DNA of 64,000 bases, from positions 186,001 through 250,000 of the forward strand of contig JAFFSR010000091.1 of assembly GCA_017163975.1 (NCBI GenBank), given 5' to 3'. The notes beneath the pieces are model-generated. The model worked only from the letters and a program-made list of their open reading frames with translations. It was not told the DNA's origin and did not search any database. The translations under genes were made by a program, and so were the position numbers. The stretch is from Anastatus disparis. Taxonomy: Eukaryota > Arthropoda > Insecta > Hymenoptera > Eupelmidae. Each line of letters starts with the position of its first letter. Within the stretch, counting starts at the first letter, position 1. Shown piece by piece: positions 34,171-46,020 of the stretch.

Positions 34171-35335
34171 TAAAGTTCTTTACTCCCGCCACATTCAATT
34201 TCTCTAAAAATAAGCAGGCGTAGAGAACTTTTTTCTTACAAATTATCTCCTAGATCAAGCGGAAGAAAAGTATTTTTTTTTTGTAAATTCAGAGGGCGAA
34301 AAGTTCTTTACATCCGCCAAATTCAATTTCTTTAAAAATTAGCGAGCGAAAAGTACTTTTATTTCGCAAATTAATTTTTTCTTATATTAAGAGGAGGTCA
34401 CGTATCTCTGTTCTTTTCTAATAAAAAAAATGATTTTTTTACAGAAACTAATAACTTTAGCAAAAAATGAAGAGAAAGCCGCATCTCGTATCAAAAAAAG
34501 CAATATTTTCTTTGATAAGAAAGAATTAATTTTATTGCTTCGTTTTCAAGAAAACCTTGAAAAACTTAAATCATAGAGGTTAGGGTGGACAATTTGGTTT
34601 TTCAAGGTTTTCTTTAGAACGAAGCAATAAAATTAATTTTTTCTTATCAAAGAAAATAATGCTTTTTCTGATACAAGAAGCGGCTTTCTCTTTATTTTTT
34701 GCTAAAGTTATTAGTTGTTGTAAAAAAATCATTTCTTTGATTAGAAAAGGACAGAGATACGTGACCTCCTCTTAAGCTAGAAAAAAGTATTTTTCTTTCG
34801 TAAATTCAGAGGGCGAAAAGTTCTTTACTTTCGCCAAATTTAATTTCTCTAAAAATAAGGGGGCGAAAAGTACTTTACTCCCGCAAGTCAAATTACTCTT
34901 AAATGAAGGGGGAGCTGTGTACTTTCGTCCCGCAAATTCAGAGGGCGAAAAGTTCTTTACTCCCGCCAAATTTAATTTCTATAAAAATAAGCGGGCGTAA
35001 AGTACTTCACTCCCGCCAGTCTAATTACTCTTAAATGTAGGAGGAGCTGTGTACTTTTCTCCGGCAAATTTAGAGGGCAAAAAGTTCTTTATTCCCGCCA
35101 ATTTTTGTTTCTTTAAAAATAAGCGGGAGAAAAGTACTTTTCTTTTGTAAATTCAAAAGGTGAAAAGTTCTTTACTCCCGCCACATTTAATTTCTCTAAA
35201 AATAAGCAGGCGTAAAATAGTTTTTTCTCACAAATTAAATTTCTCTTAGATTAAGCGGAAGAAAAGTATTTCTCTCTCGTAAATTCAGAGGGCGAAAAGT
35301 TCTTTACATCCGCCAAATTTCATTCCTTTCAAAAG
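34171..35335 (+). repeat. Satellite block 2 (plus orientation)
   Basis: Same family and orientation as 31753-33228, more degenerate at the edges. It is interrupted by the TTAA hairpin 34387-34775; the satellite unit reads continuously across that insertion if one TTAA is kept. Confidence 0.88.
34387..34775. mobile_element. TTAA hairpin element, copy 4 (inside the satellite)
   Basis: Ends TTAAGAGGAGGTCACGTAT and ATACGTGACCTCCTCTTAA bound a 389-bp palindrome very similar to copy 3. The flanks CTTATA and GCTAGAAAAAAG join through TTAA to give the normal satellite segment, so the target was TTAA within a satellite unit. Confidence 0.9.
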
Positions 35336-36890
35336 AAATGGCCACTTAATTAAGTCGAAAATTGTTCTGAGAAAAGCCATAACTTATGTCTACAATCTAG
35401 CGGGAGTAAAGTATTTTTCTCCTGCCAATTCAATTTCTCTTAAATTTACTTATTTAATTTCATCTTGCAATTTCAGAGGAAAATAATTTTTTTTTTCTGC
35501 CAAATAAAAAATTCATTAAATTGAAGAAATTATTGAAAATTTTAATTAAAAAATCTCCTGTTAGGCAGGTTTACTATCAAAATGAGCTGAATTGATTCAA
35601 AACTTAACGAAGCGAAAACTACTACATAGGTTTTTAATTTCAAACGTAAATTTCGTTAAATTCAGAGATTTTTTAAGCATTTACATTAAAATCTTAAGAG
35701 AGATTTTGTAACTTAAGTTTATTTTAAATCTTCTCTGAGAAATTTGGGATCAATAAGTCAAAATAATTAAAAAATGTAATAATATATTTATTTGATATAA
35801 ACTATTTTATTAGAAAATTAGCATTTTCTGGTTTAACATTAAATATTTACTTAAAATTTTTTTGTAATAGATCCACTGTTACAAACAGCTAAGTAGAAAC
35901 TTTTTAAATCTTTTAAATTATGAGATTGATTCATTACTACGTTTACTTGGTACTTCTTTGAAAGTAATTTTTTAATATTTATTGTCAACCAAGCGGACTT
36001 ACACTTAGCGGAAAGGATATTTTTCCGAATGTTAACCTCAAATGGCAACATCGCATATTTTATCACAGGCATAAAAAAATTCCAAATTATAGAGCAAATA
36101 TCGCATCATCGTTACTCATTACTTAATGACATAATTTTAGTAAACAAACAATATTACTTTCTTCTTTCATGATTCGAATTATTATTTTATTAAATAAAAT
36201 TTTTATTTCTTAGTTCAATAAACATATAGAATTTAATATTGTGAATTTAAATTATATGAGCAATAAAATTTAAATTGTTATCATTTAAATTTTGCATGAA
36301 TAACCTATAAGAATAAACAAAATAATCATGATGCGAAACTCAATGCATAATTCGAAGTTTTCGTATGTCGGTGGTAAAATATGCGGCGCTGCCATTTGAG
36401 GTACACATTTGGAAAAATATCCTTTCTTTCGTTTCCTGAGTTAATGAAGTGGCCATTCCTGTTAAGGTCCAAATAAAATAGAATACGATGCCAGTAGGGT
36501 GTGAAGTCGTATTTTTCTCCCGAGTGTGAATTCAAAACCCTAGTAAGAGAAGCGGAGCAGGGGAGTAAATACCCGAGGAAGAAATAGGACTTACGTTATT
36601 TTTTTATGAACTTGGACAAGAAATTAGATATCAAGCTCGACAAACCTAACCTTGAAATACGAAAGTTTATCTTATAAGCTTCTATGTATACTATTTTCGT
36701 ACATTTCTACGGTTGACCGCACTAGAGTTTAATCTTACAAACTTTTTCTTTGCAGCAAAAGAATTCGATTCAACGCATCGTTTATTCATAAGTTAGACTT
36801 AAAAACATTAGTAGAAAGTGAGCAGCTTCATCATGCCCTTAATGGTAAAAAATTCAAAATCATTATTTTTTTAAAACGGTAATAATTTAT
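35336..36890. other. Spacer between opposite satellite orientations
   Basis: No gene is seen. An inverted pair of about 60 bp (36005-36075 and about 36358-36430, containing GGATATTTTTCC and the matching GGAAAAATATCC, plus CCTCAAATGGCA inverted) bounds a 350-bp stem-loop. At 36585-36800 lies a dispersed repeat that recurs in the opposite orientation at 51822-52035. Short frames on the minus strand here are not supported. Confidence 0.5.
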
Positions 36891-39800
36891 AAAGTACTTT
36901 TCGCCTCCTTACTTTTGAAGAAATTAAATTTGGCGGGAATAAAGAACTTTTCGCCCTTTGAATTTACAAGAGAAAAATACTTTTTCTCGCTTGATTAAAG
37001 AAAGATTTAATTTGCGAAATAAAAGTACTTTACACCCGCTTATTTTTTAAGAAATTAAATTTGGCGGGAGTAAAGAACTTTTCGCCCTCTGAATTTGCGG
37101 GAGAAAAGTACACAGCTTCCCCTTTATTTAAGAGAAATTTGACTTGCGGGAGTCAAGTACTTTTCACCTGCTTATTTTTAGAGAATTCAAATTTGGCGAA
37201 AGTAAAGAACTTTTCGCCCTCTGAATTTACGAGAGAATAATAATTTTTTCTCGCTTAATTTAAGATAAATTTAATTTGCGAAATAAAAGTACTTGACGCA
37301 CGCTTATTTTTAAAGAAATTAAATTTGGCGGAAGTAAAGAACTTTTCGCCCTCTGAATTAGCGGGAGAAAAGTACACAGCTCCCCCTTCATTAAAGAGTA
37401 ATTTGACTTGCAGGAGTAAAGTACATTTCGCCCCTTTATTGTTAGAAAAATGAAATTTGGCGGAAATAAAGAACTTTTCGCCCTCTCATTTGCGAGAGGA
37501 AAATTCTTTTTCTTGCTCAATTAAAAAAAAATTTAATTAGCGAAATAAAAGTACTTTGCCCACGCTCATTTTTTAAGAAATTAAATTTGGTGGGAGTAAA
37601 GAACTTTTCAACTTCTGAATTTGCAAGAAAAAAGTACTCTTCTCCCGCTTGTTTTTAAAGTAATTAAATTCGGCGGGAGTGAAGAACTTTTCGCCCTCTG
37701 GATTTGCGGGATAAAAGTACACAGCTTCCCCTTCATTCAAGAGAAGTTTGACTTGCGGGAGTAAAGTACATTCCATCCCCTTTTTTTTAGAGAAATGAAA
37801 TTCGGCGGGAATAAAGAACTTTTCGCCCTCTTATTTGTGGGAGGAAAATTCTTTTTTCTCGCTTGATTTGAGTAAGATTTAATTTGCGAAAAAATAGTAC
37901 TTGACGCCTTCTAATTTTTTAAGAAATTAAATTTTGCGGGAGTAAAGAACTTTCCGCCCTCTAAATTTGCGGGATAAAAGTACACAGCTCCCCCTTCATT
38001 TAAGAGTAATTTAACTTGTGGGAGTAAAGTACTTTTCGTCCCTTTATTTTTAGAGAAATTAAATTTTGCGGAAATAAAGAACTTTTCGCCCTCTCATTTG
38101 CGAGAGAAAAATTCTTTTTTCTTGCTTGGTTTAAGAAAGATTCAATTTGCAAAATGAAAGTACTTGTCAACCGCTTATTTTTAAAGAAATTAAATTTTGC
38201 GGGAGTAAAGAACTTTTCACCTTCTAAATTTGCATGAGAAAAGTACTTTTCTCCCGCTTAATTTTAAAGAAATTAAATTTGGCGGAAGTGAAGAACTTTT
38301 CGCCCTCTAGATTTGCGGGATAAAAGTACATAGCTTCCCCTTCATTCAAGAGAAGTTTGACTTGCAGGAGTAAAGTACATTTCGACCTCTTATTTTTAGA
38401 GAAATAAAATTTTCCGGAAATAAAGAACTTTTTGCCCTCTGAATTTGCGGGATAAAAGTACACAGCTCTCCCTTCATTTAAGAGTAATTTAACCTGTGGG
38501 AGTAAAATACTTTTTGCCCCTTTATTTTTAGAGAAATTAAATTTTGCGGAAATAAAGAACTTTTTGCCCTCTCATTTGCGAGAGAAAAATTCTTTTTCCT
38601 CGCCTAATTTAAGAAAGATTTAATTTGCGAAATAAAAGTACTCTTCTCCCGCTTGTTTTTAAAGTAATTAAATTCGGCGGGAGTGAAGAACTTTTCGCCC
38701 TCTGGATTTGCGGGATAAAAGTACACAGCTTCCCCTTCATTCAAGAGAAGTTTGACTTGCGGGAGTAAAGTACATTCCATCCCCTTTTTTTTAGAGAAAT
38801 GAAATTCGGCGGGAATAAAGAACTTTTCGCCCTCTTATTTGTGGGAGGAAAATTCTTTTTTCTCGCTTGATTTGAGTAAGATTTAATTTGCGAAAAAATA
38901 GTACTTGACGCCTTCTAATTTTTTAAGAAATTAAATTTTGCGGGAGTAAAGAACTTTCCGCCCTCTAAATTTGCGGGATAAAAGTACACAGCTCCCCCTT
39001 CATTTAAGAGTAATTTAACTTGTGGGAGTAAAGTACTTTTCGTCCCTTTATTTTTAGAGAAATTAAATTTTGCGGAAATAAAGAACTTTTCGCCCTCTCA
39101 TTTGCGAGAGAAAAATTCTTTTTTCTTGCTTGGTTTAAGAAAGATTCAATTTGCAAAATGAAAGTACTTGTCAACCGCTTATTTTTAAAGAAATTAAATT
39201 TTGCGGGAGTAAAGAACTTTTCACCTTCTAAATTTGCATGAGAAAAGTACTTTTCTCCCGCTTAATTTTAAAGAAATTAAATTTGGCGGAAGTGAAGAAC
39301 TTTTCGCCCTCTAGATTTGCGGGATAAAAGTACATAGCTTCCCCTTCATTCAAGAGAAGTTTGACTTGCAGGAGTAAAGTACATTTCGACCTCTTATTTT
39401 TAGAGAAATAAAATTTTCCGGAAATAAAGAACTTTTTGCCCTCTGAATTTGCGGGATAAAAGTACACAGCTCTCCCTTCATTTAAGAGTAATTTAACCTG
39501 TGGGAGTAAAATACTTTTTGCCCCTTTATTTTTAGAGAAATTAAATTTTGCGGAAATAAAGAACTTTTTGCCCTCTCATTTGCGAGAGAAAAATTCTTTT
39601 TCCTCGCCTAATTTAAGAAAGATTTAATTTGCGAAATAAAAGTACTTGACGCCCGCTTATTTTTAAAGAAATTAAATTTGGCGGGAGTAAAGAACTTTTC
39701 GCCCTCTGAATTCGCGGAAGAAAATTACACAGTTTCCTCTTCATTTAAGAGTAATTTGACTTGTGGGAGTAGAGTACTTTTTGCCCCCTTATTTCTAGAG

Positions 39801-39939
39801 AAATGAAATTCGGCGGCAATAAAGTTTTTTTCGCCCTCTCATTTGTGAAAGGAAAATTCTTTTTTCTCGCTTAATTTAAGAAAGATTTAATTCGCGAAAT
39901 AAAAGTACTTGACGCCTGCTAATTTTAAAAGAAATTAAA
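36891..39939 (-). repeat. Satellite block 3 (minus orientation)
   Basis: The same approximately 132-bp unit as blocks 1 and 2 but on the opposite strand: GGCGGGAGTAAAGAACTTTT, CGCCCTCTGAATTTGCGGGAG and AAAGTACACAGCTTCC recur throughout. It contains an apparently exact 1,004-bp tandem duplication (37637-38640 and 38641-39644). The block continues after the 3.2-kb palindrome (43174) and after the BEL/Pao element (49758). Confidence 0.9.
37637..39644. repeat. Recent 1,004-bp tandem duplication of satellite
   Basis: Sequence from TCTTCTCCCGCTTG at 37637 recurs at 38641, and two 79-codon frames 1,004 bp apart are identical. Both copies end in AAAAGTAC. The 1,004-bp period spans about 7.5 satellite units and looks essentially identical, against clear divergence among single units. 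Confidence 0.85.
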
Positions 39940-40721
39940 GAGTACCCACCGTTAAGATAGGTAAAATGCCCTCCCTCATATATTTCAAAACTAATATTCT
40001 TTCTTGTTTTTATAGTAATTAAGATTAGGTTTTGTTATATTTATAGTTTCCTAACACATACCCTAACCTCAACATAACCTAAAACTCACTTTTTTTATAA
40101 AATTTTTTTTTTATCTGGAAGGATGAATAATATTAATCCCGCGAAAATCATATGACTAGGACTTAGCACTCTCTTATACTGTGATTTTTTGCGAGTCCTA
40201 GAAAGCAGTTTTTCTAACCTAAAAATAACATTCAAATCATAAAATCTCCGTAACTTTGCTCTGGGAGAGGCTACAAGTAATTTTCTGGGCTTAAAATTTG
40301 TATTTTTAAAAAACAAATAAAGTTTATGATGACCAAAAATTCGATTCTGGCATGGCGCCATTGCGAAAAACTCGAAAAACCATTTTTTCATAGGTTTTCT
40401 GTCGGTTATTGGTCTCTAGCAACTCACAAATCATTTTTAGAGAAAAAAACATAGCTTTATTATATTCTACATGAAAAAATACATTGAAAATGTACATGAT
40501 TACTTTAGGAATACTTGGATGCTGTTACAAAACAATTAAAAAGATAAAATAATTCTAAAATTATTACATAGCTACTTTGCGTCGTTGCTGCATTTTATGT
40601 TTCTATGACCTTGGTCATCTCTTTAGAGTCTCAAAGCTACTATTCAATGTATCCATAGGCAAATTATGTCCACTACACCCGAAAAACAGAGACAAATACT
40701 ACTAGACAGATAACTATAACT

Positions 40722-40765
<44 letters not shown>

Positions 40766-41447
40766 GAATAACTTGCTATCCCTCGTATATACATAAGGAA
40801 TGGCGAGTTGTTCTTAGGGAACGCAAATTATTTTTCTTATACATAGATAAAAAACCAATGTTTATCTATTCCTGTAACTATTCTTTTTAGTGTTCTTTTT
40901 TAGCTTGTAAGAGACCTAATATGTTTTCTGTCCTCCATAAATCACGAACTCGATAGATTTGAACAATTAAATGATTCCAATTAAGTTCCAAATTCAAAAA
41001 TTAAAAGATCATTATCTCTTTAGAGTCATAAAGCTACTATTCGATGTATTTACAGCTAAATTACGCCTATTGCACGCCAAAATAAGATCTTTAAACATAA
41101 CAGAAGTAACGGTCGTATCATCTGTCTTTTTGTATTACAGTAGACTCTGGATACAAGAGAATCAACGGGCCTTCAGGAGAGGAATTTTCTTGAAAATTCT
41201 TTCATACAAAAAGTCCCCAACACGCTTGAGTCAAGAGTGATACCCACACCTACTGTTTTGTTGTGTGAGTTGTATCCAACATGCGTGTATATTCTGTCTC
41301 TCTCACTTTCATAGTGGTGGGATAACGCAAATACTTAGGCTCACGCCCATATTCAGGAGAAAGAGCTCGAAATCTCTTATATCGCAATCTCTTGTATCGA
41401 GAGATCACTGAATCATTAGAGAGACAAAGACGGAATAAGGTTTTAGT

Positions 41448-41514
<67 letters not shown>

Positions 41515-43173
41515 AAGAATAGTGAGCTATTGCTAGGAACTCTAAGAGCTATTGCTTCTCATATATATATACAAAGAATAGTGAGCTGTTGCTAGAAACA
41601 ACGCGCTTGATTCTCATATATGTAGAAGCAATGTATTTCTTATATCGGTTGCTACTCTATTTTTTGCGTATAATGGCCTGAAGACAAATATAATTGTGGC
41701 AGTTCTAACAAAGAATATAAATGCTTACATAGAAGTGTACTTTCAGGCTCGAATTTATAGACCCAACACGATTGTTACTAAAACCTTATTCCGTCTTTGT
41801 CTCTCTAATGATTCAGTGATCTCTCGATACAAGAGATTGCGATATAAGAGATTTCGAGCTCTTTCTTCTAAATATGGGCGTGAGCCTAAGTATTTGCGTT
41901 ATCCCACCACTATGAAAGTGTGAGAGACAGAATATACACGCATTTTGGATACAACTCACACAACAAAACAGTAGGTGTGGGTATCACTCTTGACTCAAGC
42001 GTGTTGGGGACTTTTTGTATGAAAGAATTTTCAAGAAAATTCCTCTCCTGAAGGCCCGTTGATTCTCTTGTATCCAGAGTCTACTGTAATACAAAAAGAC
42101 AGATGATATGACCGTTACTTCAGTTATGTTTAAAGATCTTATTTTAGCGTGCAATAGGCGTAATTTGGCTGTAAATACATTGAATAGTAGCTTTATGACT
42201 CTAAAGAGATAATAATCTTTTAATTTTTGAATTTGGAACCTAATTAGAATCATTTAATTGTTCAAATCTACCGAGTTCGTGATTTATGGAGGACAGAAAA
42301 CATGTTAGGTCTCTTACAAGCTAAAAAAGAACACTAAATAGAATAGTTACAGGAATAGATAAACATTGGTTTTTTATATATATGTGTACATATAGGAGTT
42401 AACGTTATCTGTCTAGTATTTGTCTCTGTTTTTCGGGTATAGTGGACATAATTTGCCTATGGATACATTGAATAGTAGCTTTGAGACTCTAAAGAGATGA
42501 CCAAGGTCATAAAAACATAAAATGCAGCAACGACGCAAAGTAGCTATGTAATAATTTTAGAATTATTTTATTTTCTTAATTGTTTTGTAACAGCATCCAA
42601 GTATTCCTAAAGTTATTATGCATATGTTCAATGTATTTTTTCACGTAGAATCCAATGAAGCTTTTTTTTTTCTTTAAAAATGATTTGTGAGTTGCTAGAG
42701 ACCAATAACCGACAGAAAACCTATGAAAAAATGGTTTTTCGAGTTTTTCGCCATGGCGCCATGCCAGAATCGAATTTTTGGTCATCATAAACTTTATTTG
42801 TTTTTTAAAAATACAAATTTTAAGCCCAGAAAATTACTTGTAGCCTCTCCCAGAGCAAAGTTACGGAGATTTTATGATTTGAATGTTATTTTTAGGTTAG
42901 AAAAACTGCTTTCTAGGACTCGCAAAAAATCACAGTTAAAGAGTGTGCTAAGACCTAGTCATATGTTTTTCGCGGGATTAATATCATTCATCCTTCCAGA
43001 TAAAAAAAAATTTTATAAAAAAAGTGATTTTTAGGTTATGTTGAGGTTAGGGTATGTGTTAGGAAACTATAAATATAACAAAACCTAATTTTAATTACTA
43101 TAAAAACAAGAAAAAATATTAGTTTTAAAATATATGAGGGAGGGCATTTTACCTATCTTAACGGGGGGTACTC
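39940..43173. mobile_element. 3.2-kb palindromic element inserted in the satellite
   Basis: It begins GAGTACCC and ends GGGTACTC; arms of about 1.5 kb (39940-41500 and 41690-43173) are reverse complements of one another around a (TA)n-containing centre. The flanks, ...GAAATTAAA and TTTGGCGGG..., join without gap or duplication to give the normal satellite unit. Frames in the arms occur in mirrored pairs and are not genes. Two (TA)n runs (40723-40762, 41454-41511) lie within. It may be a foldback transposon or an insertion of an already palindromic segment. Confidence 0.8.
41138..42086. mobile_element. pogo/Tigger-like inverted-repeat core of the palindrome
   Basis: CAGTAGACTCTGGATACAAG at 41138 and its inverse ending CTACTG at 42086 are each flanked by TA, and the start resembles the CAGTAGACTC-type ends of pogo/Tigger elements (family knowledge). 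Because the surrounding DNA is itself palindromic, the inverted arrangement is not independent proof. There is no transposase. Confidence 0.4.
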
Positions 43174-43535
43174 TTTGGCGGGAGTAAAGAACTTTTCGCC
43201 CTCTGGATTTGCGGGATAAAAGTACACAGCTTTCCCTTCATTCAAGAGAAGTTTGACTTGCGGTAGTAAAGTACATTTTGCCCCCTTATTTTTAGAGAAA
43301 TGAAATTAGGCGGGAATAAAGAACTTTTCGCCTTCTCATTTGCGAGAGAAAAATTCTATTTCTTGCTCAATTTAAGAAATATTTAATTTGCGGAATAAAA
43401 GTACTTTGCACCTGCTCATTTTTAAAGATATTAAATTTGGCGGGAGTAAAGAACTTTTCGCCCTCTGAATTTGCGGGAGAAAAGTACACAGCTTCTTCCT
43501 TATTTTAGAGTAATTTGACTTGCGGGAGTAAAGTA
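43174..43535 (-). repeat. Satellite block 4 (minus orientation)
   Basis: This continues block 3 in the same orientation after the palindrome. It ends at AAGTA (43531-43535), the left target duplication of the BEL/Pao element. Confidence 0.9.
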
Positions 43536-43799
43536 TGTCGCGTTAATATTACATAAGTTCTCTATACGTATGCGCGCGCATCCTTCATCATAACTGCCAC
43601 GCGAATTATACGTTATGGTGGGAGGTCATATATAAAGACGGCCGAAAAGAAGCGAAAAAAGAGACTTAGGCTTGGCTTGAATAAGTGAACGCGTGCGCAA
43701 CGTTTTTGTATTTTTCTAACCTTTTATATTTCTCATAGCTTTATCCAAATAAAGTTTATATTTAAATCAATAATTACAAAATTTTATTTGTACCCAACA
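43536..43799 (+). repeat. 5' LTR of the BEL/Pao element
   Basis: 264 bp, TG...CA. A TATATAAAG box lies near 43627-43635 and an AATAAAG polyadenylation signal near 43747-43753. It is followed at 43803 by TGGCGACTGCGTGACAGG, the probable primer-binding site. Confidence 0.93.
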
Positions 43800-43802
43800 A
43801 AT

Positions 43803-43820
43803 TGGCGACTGCGTGACAGG
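43803..43820 (+). promoter_or_regulatory. Primer-binding site of the BEL/Pao element
   Basis: TGGCGACTGCGTGACAGG starts three bases after the LTR end. The priming tRNA was not identified. Confidence 0.65.
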
Positions 43821-43864
43821 ACTAGTGTTTGTAATTATTGGATTTTCGTGAGTGATTTTTAAAA

Positions 43865-45368
43865 ATGGATAAAGCCAAGAAAAGAAGGACAGTGCAGCGT
43901 GCAGCATTCACAAAAGCATTGAATAATTTTGATCAAGCCGTTAGTGAAGATTCTGTTGAGCCTCGTAACGTAAAAGTATTGTTTCGTATACTCGAGCAAA
44001 AAATGACTGAATTATCGAATAATACTGAAGGTATTATCAATCTTTCACTTGATGTGACGTCTACAACTGATGAAGATTTACAGAAAGAATACGATGAAGC
44101 CGAGGAATACAAAAACAAATTTTTTGCGGCTCAAGTGTTGTTTGAGGAATTTTTAACACCTCAAGGAAGTGATTTACCTGCTCCGCCAGTTTATCCAACT
44201 AATACATTAGTGCGTGTTGAAGAAGATACTTCTTTTAAATTGCCAAAATTCAACCAACAACGTTTAATGGTGAAATTAGTGGTTGGCTTAAATTTTGGAG
44301 TTATTTCAAAAAGATTCACGAGAAACCGAAACTTTCTAAAGAAGAAAAGTTTCAGTATCTCATCAAAGCGATGGTTCCTGGATCTAAAGCAGATCTACTA
44401 GTGTCAAGTTATCCACCAACTGAAGAGAATTACGATAAGGTGATAGCTAGTTTAAAGTCTTGCTTTGGTAGAGAAGATTTACAAACGGAATTTCATATGA
44501 GTCAGCTTGTGCAATTAGCCATAGACAATGCTACTAGTGATCGACCTATCCAACTTGATGTAATGTATGACAAGCTGGAAACTCAAATAAGAGCATTAGA
44601 ATCGCTTGGTGTAAATAATGATAAATTTGCAGCCGCGATATTACCTTTGGTTGAATCAGCATTGCTGGAGGAATTTTCAAGAATTTGGCAACGAAGCTGT
44701 AGCGCGAATATAGTGTTAAATAGAAATGAAGGAATTTCCGCGAACTCGAAGGAAAGGCTCACACAGCTTATAAAATTCTTAGAAACGGAAGTTCAAAGTG
44801 AAACACGTGTATCGATGGCGCGCAAAGGTTTTAGTGTATCGCACAACGATTCTCAGAAAATTGACAAATCTAAAATTCCGCATAAAAGTGAAAAGAAAAA
44901 TTTACCTAGTGGTATAGACTTAATGACTGTGAATAAAGTTAAACAGTGTATTTTTTGTAATGGCAGTCATTCGAGTGAAAAATGTGAAAAAGCTGAAAAG
45001 CTAAGTTTTTTAGAAAGACAAGAACTTGTTTTTAGTATTTTTATGTATTTTTTCAACTTTATTTGTAATTTTCACGCTTTTTTGTAATTATAATACAAAA
45101 TAAACAATATCTAATCTAATCTAAAAACTTGTTAAGAAAAAAAAATGGCTGCTTTAACTGTCTTAACATAGGGCATGGTTATAAAACGTGTAAAGTAAAA
45201 TTATGTTGCCCGAAATTTTCGCGTCGTCATGTGCTATTAATGTGTCGTGATTCGCAGAAAAGCGAAAATATTAATACTGTGTCTTCTAATAATACTGAGA
45301 ATTCTAATATTGATTGTAATTTGGCAAATCTTGGTGTATGTCAAGAAGTGTTTATGAAGACGATTTAA
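43865..45368 (+). pseudogene. gag: BEL/Pao gag region (broken)
   Basis: ATG at 43865. The N-terminal helical region runs to about 44250, where the frame shifts; the capsid-like region follows in another register (44371-45020). A CCHC-type knuckle (CIFCNGSHSSEKC) lies at 44948-44986, and a second Cys-rich knuckle (CFNCLNIGHGYKTC) follows at 45150-45191. Between them a 95-bp insertion (45031-45125) breaks the frame. A TAA at 45366-45368 ends the frame before the protease. BEL/Pao gag-pol is normally one ORF, so these are lesions, not gene ends. Confidence 0.8.
45031..45125 (+). mobile_element. 95-bp insertion with 8-bp target duplication (truncated LINE-like tail)
   Basis: AACTTGTT occurs at 45023-45030 and again at 45126-45133. 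The inserted 95 bp include an AATAAA signal and end in ATCTAATCTAATCTAAA, a short tandem tail like those at the 3' ends of some non-LTR retrotransposons. The gag reading resumes exactly after the second copy. Confidence 0.7.
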
Positions 45369-46020
45369 GTTAAATTAATAAATGAATGTTCTGAAATAGT
45401 GGTTCGTGCCTTTATCGACAGTGGCTCGCAAAACTCTTATATAAGGAAAGAGGCGGAGAAGAGGAAATATGCAATATGAACCTGTGGCCGAACATCATAT
45501 GAATATCATATGTCTCATTTATTATTCGGTGGTCAACGCACAGAGACTGAAACATTGTAAATATAGAGTGCGTCTGTGTTCGTTAGATAATAGCTATCGA
45601 TGTAACTTTCTTGCTATGGATCAAAATATTATATGTGAAAATATTAAACCGCCGCGTAAAGGTATCTGGTGTGAAGAACTCCGAAAGACTAATATTAACA
45701 TTAATGATTTAAATTCTCATAACAGTGAAATTTCTATTTTGATCGGAGCAGATATTATCCGTAAATTGTACACCGGTCGTATAGTGAATCTACCGTGCGG
45801 TTTAGATGCGATGGAAACTCGTTTCGGCTGGGTACTTTTTGGAAAGGTACCGCATAGTACTGAACGTACTGATGCTGCTGCCGTAGCCGTATCTTTGTTT
45901 GTGAGTAACGACAAAGTAACTGATTTATAGAATTTAGATACGCTCGGCATAAAAGACCCGATTGAATGTAAATCGCAAAAAGAACGCAATCATGAACTTA
46001 ATGAACGTTTTTCGAAAACA
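45369..46020 (+). pseudogene. BEL/Pao aspartic protease region (broken)
   Basis: The catalytic motif FIDSGSQNSYI lies at 45410-45442. A frame break follows near 45465, and the rest (ISILIGADIIRKLYTG and FGWVLFG, 45735-45850) is the conserved C-terminal part of the BEL/Pao protease. A TAG at 45928-45930 is a single in-frame nonsense codon: the same register stays open beyond it into RT. Confidence 0.75.

Noticed and set aside
40095..43034. Several 60-100-codon frames in mirrored pairs
   Set aside because: They are the two arms of one palindrome read in opposite directions; no recognisable domain.
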